From contig JAKSXM010000258.1 in assembly GCA_022575985.1 (NCBI GenBank), positions 620,001 to 684,000 of the forward strand: 64,000 bases of DNA. Reading direction: 5' to 3'. Positions 54,880 to 64,000 of this stretch are shown here, one piece after another. Below the pieces are notes generated by a model. It was not told the origin of the DNA and did not search any database. It worked only from the letters and a program-made list of their open reading frames with translations. Numbering within the stretch: the first letter of the stretch is position 1; each line of letters opens with the position of its first letter. The stretch is from Anagrus nilaparvatae (lineage: Eukaryota > Arthropoda > Insecta > Hymenoptera > Mymaridae). The translations under genes were made by a program, and so were the position numbers.

Positions 54880-55749
54880 ACACTGCGTGATCTATAATTC
54901 TCTGCATACCTCATAATAAAATAGAATACGCATTAAATATTTTCAACAATTATCATCAGAAGCTCCAATTCACTATTGAAACAGAAGTCAATAACAAGAT
55001 AAATTTTTTAGATATAACACTATAAAAAAGGCAATAATTTAATCACAAATTGGTACACAAAAAACACCTTTTCAGGTAGAATTCTACACTATGCATCAAA
55101 TCATCCAACACACCAAAAAATCGCAATGGTTTGCAACCTTGTTGACAGAGCCATCATGCTTGCTGATATCACAATGAAAACATCCAAATTGTCAATAACA
55201 TACTACTAGCCACCAAATATCCAAAACATTTTATAAATAAATACATTAAATAAATACACCAACAAGAGATGGAAATTATTAACAAATAATGATTATAAAA
55301 TACCAAGGACAATAAATCCAAATAACAACATATACAGAAACAAAATTTTTGTTAAAGTTCCATTCAAGCCAGGTATTTACCAAAAAATCAGCAAAGTTTT
55401 GGATAAAAATGAATACTGCATCATACCACAACTCAATGATGACATGAAAAAAATTGTCAGAAAATGAAAAATAGATAAAATAGAGAATAAAACAGGTGTT
55501 TTATATAAATTTAAATGCACTGATTGTCCAAATAATTATGTTGGAGAAACAAAGAGACCATTGTTCATGAGAATCGATGAACACAGTAGAGACAAACTGT
55601 TGGTTATAGAGACCCATTCCACCCCACATCGTCACACCTTCAATTTCAATAAACCAAGAAAAATGGACCAAGAAAAATCATGGGGAAAAAGAAAATTATC
55701 AGAAAGTATGCAAATTCAATTAAATGGCCCTACAATTAATTTAAAGTAA
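54880..55749 (+). pseudogene. Penelope-like element fragment (RT tail, GIY-YIG endonuclease), left arm
   Basis: The plus strand encodes, with frameshifts and a stop, the end of a Penelope-type reverse transcriptase (NWYTKNTFSGRILHYASNHP, then NLVDRAIML) and a GIY-YIG nuclease module (GVLYKFKC, CPNNYVGETKRPLFMRIDEH). That RT-to-GIY-YIG order is diagnostic of Penelope-like retroelements, which use the nuclease to nick target DNA. Catalytic RT motifs upstream are missing. A one-base difference from the right-arm copy near 55021 shifts the frame, and TGA near 55465 interrupts it. Confidence 0.82.
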
Positions 55750-55750
55750 A

Positions 55751-56620
55751 AATCAAGTAAAAACGATATTTCTAAAATTAGTACATATAATTCTAAATAA
55801 AAGAATTTGGTACTAACTCCGAAAAGAAAAAAAAACAAGGGTGTTTTTTGTATTTTTTGAAGACAAGAATTTTGAAACAAGAATTTTCGAAAAATTAATT
55901 ATCAGATCCGAGATAAAAAATAAAAAAAATGAGGTACTATGTCCAAAAAGAAAAAAAATAATGGTGTTTTTTTATATTTTTATGAACAAAATTTTCAAAA
56001 AATCAAGTATCAGATCCAAGAAATCAAGTAAAAGTGATGTTTTTTAGAAATTAGTACTTTCATAGGAAAAAATGAGGTACTGTGTCCAAAAAGAAAAAAA
56101 AATGTTATCTTTTTTAATTTTTAAAGCAAAAAAATTTAAGCAAAAATTTTGAAAAATTTAGGTAACAGATCCAAAAAATCCTGTAATAATGAATTACTGA
56201 AATTTAGAAATCCCGCGGAAGCTATTTTCCTAAAACGAGTATACTTCCATTTTAAAAAAACAGGTATTGCATCTAAATAAAAAAAAAAATACCTCGAGAT
56301 TTTTTTGTGACAAAAATTAAAAAAAATATTAAGATCTGAATCACGCAATGTTTCAGAGATATTATCGGTTATATTCATACGCACACAGGGGTCGAATTCC
56401 AATCATTCATTTTTCAAGATTCGCTAATATTTGGTTATATTTTGCGTGAAAAATAAATGAATCGTGAATCGAGAATGATGACATGTAACCTTAAAATAAG
56501 GTTAAAATGCAAAAAATCTGAGTCGAAAAATTTGAGTAGAAATTTTTCTGTGTGCATTTTTAGTTAACATTAGAAATGTTTTAGAAACGTTTTGTGCTGC
56601 AATGGCAGCATTGTAGGCAG
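55751..56620 (+). repeat. 870-bp module, copy 2 (in spacer)
   Basis: Direct copy of 53533-54403 fused to the truncated end of the left Penelope-like fragment. This breaks the symmetry of the palindrome. Confidence 0.9.
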
Positions 56621-57263
56621 CTTCTTTTCAAGAAAACATTTGTAAATGCATGATAAAATCAGAGCAACCAATCACAACATGAATAAATCGAGGAACAGAT
56701 TTTGATCACTCATCAGTTTTTTAGAGAAAGAACGTAGCAGAGTGACAGAAATTATATTAAATTTTTTTCAAATTTTTATATCGAAAATTAATTTTTTAAA
56801 AACGGATTCATTTTATATGCTTATATTATAAAGTACTTTAAAAAAAAATTCACTTTCAGTAAGCGATTATTTTTATCTTTAAAATGATTGCAAATCACTT
56901 GAAAGTTAATTAAAAGTTAAAAATAAAATAATCTTTTTCCTCCATTTATAAGCCTTATCAATAACTATAATTAAAAATTTGAAAAAAATTAACATATAAA
57001 AATTTCATGTAATGCACGTAAGTTGTTTGTTTCATAAATATACCTGTATTATTTTATATACATTCTTCAATATTAATATTGCATGATTTGTCCATATCTG
57101 TATATTGTTCTATGTTAAAAAAATTGCACTTATGTCACATAAAATTATATAAATAAATAAATAAAAATACTGTCAAATTAATTAATGTATTAAAAATGTG
57201 ATAACTGTGTATTAACAAAGACGTTTTATGTACGCTGCGTGATGTGTTGCGCATTAAACTCTT
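56621..57263. other. Unique spacer of the palindrome
   Basis: AT-rich noncoding DNA. 57201-57245 (ACTGTGTATTAACAAAGACG, CTGCGTGATGTG) repeats sequence found at the far edge of each Penelope-like fragment (54812-54895 and, inverted, 58145-58230), like the terminal repeats of Penelope-like elements. Confidence 0.6.
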
Positions 57264-58130
57264 TTATTGAAGCATGTTAATAGTGTGTGTATATGAACAA
57301 TTTAAAATGTTTGAATCCTCTTTTAAATTAATTGTAGGGCCATTTAATTGAATTTGCATACTTTCTGATAATTTTCTTTTTCCCCATGATTTTTCTTGGT
57401 CCATTATTCTTGGTTTATTGAAATTGAAGGTGTGACGATGTGGGGTGGAATGGGTCTCTATAACCAACAGTTTGTCTCTTCTGTGTTCATCGATTCTCAT
57501 GAACAATGGTCTCTTTGTTTCTCCAACATAATTATTTGGACAATCAGTGCATTTAAATTTATATAAAACACCTGTTTTATTCTCTATTTTATCTATTTTT
57601 CATTTTCTGACAATTTTTTTCATGTCATCATTGAGTTGTGGTATGATGCAGTATTCATTTTTATCCAAAACTTTGCTGATTTTTTGGTAAATACCTGGCT
57701 TGAATGGAACTTTAACAAAAATTTTGTTTCTGTATATGTTGTTATTTGGATTTATTGTCCTTGGTATTTTATAATCATTATTTGTTAATAATTTCCATCT
57801 CTTGTTGGTGTATTTATTTAATGTATTTATTTATAAAATGTTTTGGATATTTGGTGGCTAGTAGTATGTTATTGACAATTTGGATGTTTTCATTGTGATA
57901 TCAGCAAGCATGATGGCTCTGTCAACAAGGTTGCAAACCATTGCGATTTTTTGGTGTGTTGGATGATTTGATGCATAGTGTAGAATTCTACCTGAAAAGG
58001 TGTTTTTTGTGTACCAATTTGTGATTAAATTATTGCCTTTTTTATTAGTGTTATATCTAAAAAATTTATCTTGTTATTGACTTCTGATGATAATTGTTGA
58101 AAATATTTAATGCGTATTCTATTTTATTAT
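57264..58130 (-). pseudogene. Penelope-like element fragment, right arm
   Basis: Inverted copy of the left-arm fragment, extending further at its 3' end (INLKEDSNILNCSYTHTIN, then a stop). It keeps an A (CTAATAAAA) lost from the left copy. GIY-YIG residues of the CPNNYVGETKRP segment are intact, but the RT core is absent. Confidence 0.82.
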
Positions 58131-58191
58131 GAGGTATGCAGAGAATTATAGATCACGCAGTGTACATAAAAACAATAGATAGCTGACAATT

Positions 58192-58641
58192 TTGACAACA
58201 ACACACACGTCTTTGTTAATACACAGTTATGGCCGGTGGACGCACAGACTGATTCCGGATCTGGAGGCCTGGACGGGACGCGAACATGAGGAGCTAGATT
58301 TCTTTATAACCCAGTTCTTAACAGGTCACGGGTACTATCGTGACATTTTGAAGAAGTGGCATAAGGTGGCAACACGGCAGTGCTTGCACTGTCCAGGTAA
58401 GGTAGATACCGTAGAGCACATATTCTCCGGATGTGTGCACTACTCGGAGGGGCGCCCGCCCAGTTCTTAACAGGTCACGGGTACTATCGTGACATTTTGA
58501 AGAAGTGGCATAAGGTGGCAACACGGCAGTGCTTGCACTGTCCAGGTAAGGTAGATACCGTAGAGCACATATTCTCCGGATGTGTGCACTACTCGGAGGG
58601 GCGCCCGCCTTTCCCGACTTGGAGGCCAGAGCGAGTGGTCT
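58192..58641 (+). pseudogene. R1-clade ORF2 3' fragment, right arm
   Basis: Mirror of 54402-54851, including the same ~149-bp tandem duplication. The two copies differ at only a few bases. The duplication therefore predates the inversion event. Confidence 0.88.
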
Positions 58642-59511
58642 GCCTACAATGCTGCCATTGCAGCACAAAACGTTTCTAAAACATTTCTAATGTTAACTAA
58701 AAATGCAAACAGAAAAATTTCTACTCAAATTTTTCGACTCAGATTTTTTGCATTTTAACCTTATTTTAAGGTTACATGTCATCATTCTCGATTCACGATT
58801 CATTTATTTTTCACGCAAAATATAACCAAATATTAGCGAATCTTGAAAAATGAATGATTGGAATTCGACCCCTGTGTGCGTATGAATATAACCGATAATA
58901 TCTCTGAAACATTGCGTGATTCAGATCTTAATATTTTTTTTAATTTTTGTCACAAAAAAATCTCGAGGTATTTTTTTTTTTATTTAGATGCAATACCTGT
59001 TTTTTTAAAATGGAAGTATACTCGTTTTAGGAAAATAGCTTCCGCGGGATTTCTAAATTTCAGTAATTCATTATTACAGGATTTTTTGGATCTGTTACCT
59101 AAATTTTTCAAAATTTTTGCTTAAATTTTTTTGCTTTAAAAATTAAAAAAGATAACATTTTTTTTTTCTTTTTGGACACAGTACCTCATTTTTTCCTATG
59201 AAAGTACTAATTTCTAAAAAACATCACTTTTACTTGATTTCTTGGATCTGATACTTGATTTTTTGAAAATTTTGTTCATAAAAATATAAAAAAACACCAT
59301 TATTTTTTTTCTTTTTGGACATAGTACCTCATTTTTTTTATTTTTTATCTCGGATCTGATAATTAATTTTTCGAAAATTCTTGTTTCAAAATTCTTGTCT
59401 TCAAAAAATACAAAAAACACCCTTGTTTTTTTTTCTTTTCGGAGTTAGTACCAAATTCTTTTATTTAGAATTATATGTACTAATTTTAGAAATATCGTTT
59501 TTACTTGATTT
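58640..59511 (-). repeat. 870-bp module, copy 3
   Basis: Inverted copy in the right arm, nearly identical to the other two. Confidence 0.9.
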
Positions 59512-60448
59512 CTCGGATTTGATACCTAAATATTGGAAAATTTTTGTCTTAAAATTTTTTGCATCATAAAATAAAAAATAAAAAAAATTATTTTTTTTCT
59601 TTTTGGAACTAATACTTAATTATTTCAAGTTTTAAGAAATTCATTATTTCTCAACTTCTCTGATTTGAATTCAAAATATAGGGAAATTATTGTCTCAAAA
59701 CTTTTGCTATGAAAAAATAAACAAACACTGCTATTTATTTTATTTTTAAACCTAATAACTAATTTTTTTTCATGTTAGTTATAATTTTAAGAAATTTATT
59801 TCTCTAATTTGAAATCAAAATTTATGAAAACTTTTATTTTTAAATTTATTCTGTGTGACAAAGAGAGGCTCAGTCCTCAGAAACACTGATAACAATAATG
59901 AAAAAAGTTATATATTTTTAGTTCCATTAGATCGTGTTTATTATTTATAATAAACTCATCAAATTAATTTAATTATTTAGAACAAAAACAGTATTTATAC
60001 TGTTTTCTCTTTATTATTAATTGGTAATTGATCCAGAAAATGCCCACCAAAATAAATAATTTGTCTGTTACCAACTAGACATAATAGAAAAAATAGAAGA
60101 AAAAAAATTTTTAATTCGACAAAATTTTCAAAATATTTTTTTTGAAAAAATTATTTTTCTTTTTTTTAACATTTTATACTTAGTTCTTAAAAAATATTTA
60201 AAAAAAAAGAAAAAAAAAAAAAAAAAAAAAAAACTTTTTTGAAGCTAAATCTAACGATCATATTATGAGAGCTGTAACTATTATACCTATAACATGTCGT
60301 TCAGGCTGGTATAGCTTTGACAAATAACATGATGCTTGATAAAAGTTAAATAAATTAAAAATAATAAAGTAAAAAAAAAAAAAAAAATTTATAAAGAATT
60401 ATAAACTTTAGGGCTGGTATTGCTCCTCAAGGTCGATAATTCATACTC

Positions 60449-62480
60449 AATTTTTATTTTGCCAAAAATCGAAAGGGGTGTATATGGAAAAATTTCAGAT
60501 TTTTTAATTTTTCATTTTTTTCGTTTTTTTGCACTGAAAAAGGTGGTTTAAAACAGTTAAAAACCTAAATATTTCATTGGGTATATAGTTAATTGAGTCA
60601 GTGGAATCAAAATAACCTGATATTAATGGAATTTTTGAATTTTTGGATTTTTAGAAATTTTGACTTTATTCGCAAAAAGCCATTTAAATTGGTTAAAATT
60701 CATTATAAACCAAGTTTTCTAATAAAAAAAGTGCTATTCAAATGGGTGAACATGCAGGATTTTATTGACAATTTTTATTTTGCCAACAACCGAAAGGGGT
60801 ATATGGAAAAATTTCAGATTTTTTTTTTCTTCAAATTTTTCGTTGTTTGATACCTTTGATAAATTTTGGGCCATGAATGTTGTGAGATGAAATTTTATGG
60901 CCTAAGCTAAGTCAAAATTTACTTCATCAAAAGTATAAATTCTTAATAAATATATTATAACGTACATTTGGGCCATGAATGTTGTGAGATGAAATTTTAT
61001 GACCTAAGCTAAGTCAAAATTTATTTCAGCAAAAGCATAAATTCCTAGTAAATATATGATAACTTTTGGGCCATGAATGTTGTGAGATAAAATTTTATGG
61101 CCTAAGCTAAGTAAAATTTAATTTCAGCAAAATTATATTTCAAAATACTGATGATATTGATTAAATTAACAATATTTTTAAAACTTTAATAAATTAAAGT
61201 ATAATTAAAACTAAGTTAAGTCTTGTTGTTTCCTAATCACAAGTTATAATATTACTTTTGGGCCATAAATGTTGTGAGATGAAATTATATGGCCTAAGCT
61301 AAGTAAATTTTTATTTCAGCAAAAGTATGCGAATTCCTAATATATATATTATAACTTTTGAGCCATAAATGTTGTGAGATGAAATTTTATGGCCTAAGCT
61401 AAGTCAAAATTTAATTTAAGCAAAAGTATAAATTCCTAATTAATATATTATAAGTTTCGGGCCATAAATGTTGTGAGATGAAATTATATGGCCTAAGCTA
61501 AGCAAATTTTTATTTCAGCAAAAGTTTACAGTAAACAGATAATTTTTCTTATACAGCTTTTTCACATTGGGCTCACAGGCTGTACTTTAAATATAATTAG
61601 CTTATATTATAACAATTTATTATTCAGAAACTGCTTAACTTGCCAGGCCCCTAAATAACCATTTTATCGGTGGGAAATTAAAATAAAATTAAAGAAATCG
61701 TTTTTATAGATTCGTGTTTAATTTAGATGTATATGCAAAATATTTATTATTTGGATATAGCTATTATGGGGGTAACTACTTTTTTACTTTTGAAAATATT
61801 CTTACTATATATTTTTTAAATATTTAGGCCATTTTTTTTAGGCCATAAAATTTCATCTCACAACATTCATGGCCCAAAATTTATCAAAGGTATCAAACAA
61901 CGAAAAATTTGAAGAAAAAACAAATCTGAAATTTTTCCATATACCCCTTTCGGTTGTTGGCAAAATAAAAATTGTCAATAAAATCCTGCATGTTCACCCA
62001 TTTGAATAGCACTTTTTTTATTAGAAAACTTGGTTTATAATGAATTTTAACCAATTTAAATGGCTTTTTGCGAATAAAGTCAAAATTTCTAAAAATCCAA
62101 AAGTTCAAAAACTCCATTAATATCAGGTTATTTTGATTCCACTGACTCAATTAACTATATACCCAATGAAATATTTAGGTTTTTAACTGTTTTAAACCAC
62201 CTTTTTCAGTGCAAAAAAACGAAAAAAATGAAAAATTAAAAAATCTGAAATTTTTCCATATACACCCCTTTCGATTTTTGGCAAAATAAAAATTGTCAAT
62301 AAAATCCATTTTCCCTATTTCACCAGCACTTTTTTTATTAAAAAATTTGGTTTTTAAGGAATGTTAACCAATTCAAATTGTTTTGTGCAAATAAAGCCAA
62401 AATTTCTAAATCCCCAAAATTTTAAAACTCACTTAAATCCATTTATGTCAGGTTTTTTGGGATCTTTGACCCAGTGATAA
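60449..62480. mobile_element. 2-kb foldback with tandem array in the loop
   Basis: Arms at 60449-60905 and about 61838-62295 are inverted copies (TTTTTATTTTGCCAAAAATCG, CGAAAGGGGTATATGGAAAA). The right arm carries an additional diverged ~325-bp unit to about 62480. The loop has six ~99-bp direct units. It abuts the palindrome directly. No coding capacity; the short frame repeated in both arms is an arm effect. Confidence 0.75.
60866..61530 (+). repeat. Six ~99-bp direct repeats
   Basis: Units start near 60866, 60967, 61064, 61256, 61356 and 61456 with GGGCCATGAATGTTGTGAGA and GGCCTAAGCTAAGT. The third contains about 92 bp extra. Confidence 0.88.
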
Positions 62481-62773
62481 TATATAATGAAAATAAAATG
62501 AAATAAAAGTTAATTTGAAGTATTTTTTATTATAAGCAAAAATTTTAAATAGGCATTTTATGTATAATGTGTAAATTTCATTACTTTGTACAGTAACTTG
62601 GATTATTCATACAAATTTTTATAAATATAAATATTGTATTTACTTAAAATTAAAAAATGAAATACAATCACAGAAACAACATCATCAGTAATAATTTAAT
62701 TATACACATTAATTTAACAGTGATTTATTAAAATCATGAATGGTTTTTTCTTTCGAAACAGAATTAAAAACTC

Positions 62774-63654
<881 letters not shown>

Positions 63655-63660
<6 letters not shown>

Positions 63661-63815
63661 CTTTATATATATATATATCTTTATTAGGTCTTAATATACA
63701 TCATAAGTGTAGGAGTACAACTTATATACTGAATGATATAATATAATATTGTGTTATATATAATACAGTGTTAAGTATAAAGTATGTTGCTATGTCGATA
63801 TTACAGGTTGCCACA
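63655..63815 (-). repeat. Probable LTR of a Ty1/copia-like element
   Basis: On the minus strand the segment starts TGTGGCAACCTGTAATATCG directly after the purine-rich AAGAAGGGAGA and ends AAAGATAACA, with AATAAAG (poly-A signal type) and a TA microsatellite. Only one LTR is in the window, so the call rests on the polypurine tract, the ends and the adjacent coding fragment. It cuts into the zinc-finger pseudogene. Confidence 0.55.
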
Positions 63816-63852
63816 TCTCCCTTCTTTAAGTTATAAGTATGATATTAATTTT

Positions 63853-64000
63853 TTATATATATCTTCTTGGTTTGGTTATTTTGGTTCTATCTCTTAGTCC
63901 TCTTTTTTGGTTGTCCTCCTTCTCTTTCTCTTTGTTTTGGCTTAATTTTTGGTTTTCTTCTTGCTGGTTGTTATCAGTAGCTGTTGTTTCTTTTGAATGC
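63853..64000 (-). pseudogene. Copia-like polyprotein fragment, runs off window
   Basis: The frame entering from the window edge is rich in Gln, Lys, Glu and Asn and ends KRGLRDRTKITKPRRYI then TAA. Such an RxLRxRxKIxxPxRY motif lies between integrase and reverse transcriptase in copia polyproteins. Here a stop, polypurine tract and LTR follow immediately, so RT and RNase H may be deleted in this copy. Partial at the window edge. Confidence 0.45.

Larger units (their letters stand above)
52677..60448. repeat. 7.8-kb near-palindrome with composite arms
   Basis: Arms 52677-55750 and about 57300-60448 are inverted and almost identical, from GAGTATGAATTATCGACC at the left end to its complement at the right. 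Each arm is a mosaic: AT-rich outer module, an 870-bp module, an R1 3' fragment and a Penelope-like fragment. The spacer holds a third copy of the 870-bp module (55751-56620) and unique DNA. The arrangement resembles a foldback or a recent inverted duplication. A misassembly cannot be excluded. Confidence 0.85.

Noticed and set aside
53456..56402. Repeated 62-88-codon frames in the 870-bp modules
   Set aside because: They are Lys/Phe/Ile-rich translations of AT-rich DNA without conserved motifs, repeated because the module is.
60593..62150. 85-codon frame present in both foldback arms
   Set aside because: Its conservation follows from the inverted arms. The protein is low-complexity with no start context or motif.

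Overview
The window is a repeat-dense, strongly AT-rich stretch of animal nuclear DNA, almost certainly from an insect or another arthropod. The evidence is the mix of mobile elements: BEL/Pao and R1-clade retrotransposons, a Penelope-like element, a hAT transposon with introns, a piggyBac-type TTAA element and foldback elements. The species cannot be named from the sequence. I found no ordinary host gene apart from a decayed C2H2 zinc-finger gene at the right end, and no rRNA or tRNA gene.

Layout. 1-1287 is AT-rich DNA with a 307-bp tandem duplication. 1288-7194 (minus) is a BEL/Pao retrotransposon with open gag and pol, in one frame, separated by a single UGA in the stop-CAA-UUA readthrough context. 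7195-10828 is noncoding, with a 141-bp TA-flanked MITE next to the following element.

10829-51294 reads as one DNA transposon of about 40.5 kb. It has inverted arms of about 1.5 kb, each carrying eight decamers spaced 28-29 bp apart. It contains a six-exon gene (22388-48934, plus) whose splice phases all agree and which encodes an open 814-residue transposase-like protein. Later insertions have inflated it. A noncoding BEL-like element (11439-20790, TSD TAAAT) sits in the left arm and itself carries a 6.6-kb foldback element with tandem-repeat arms (14121-20718, TSD GTAT). Intron 2 holds a full-length but stop-bearing R1-clade element (23296-30058, 15-bp TSD), a 1.6-kb foldback, a TTAA-flanked piggyBac-type MITE (32579-37431) into which an apparently intact hAT element inserted (32666-37072, TSD ATCTGGTG), and a very young noncoding LTR retrotransposon (38171-41379, LTRs with one visible difference in 828 bp). 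Small MITEs occupy introns 3 and 5 and the 3' flank. Without the large insertions the carrier would be roughly 14-15 kb.

52677-60448 is a near-palindrome of two arms of about 3 kb containing R1 3'-end fragments and Penelope-like (RT tail plus GIY-YIG) fragments, with an extra copy of one module in the spacer. 60449-62480 is another foldback with a tandem array in its loop. 62774-63660 is the zinc-finger pseudogene, and 63655-64000 is the end of a probable Ty1/copia-like element that runs off the window.

The genes do not form a pathway. Each is the mobility machinery of its own element. The insertions can be ordered in time because younger elements interrupt older ones and leave intact target-site duplications.
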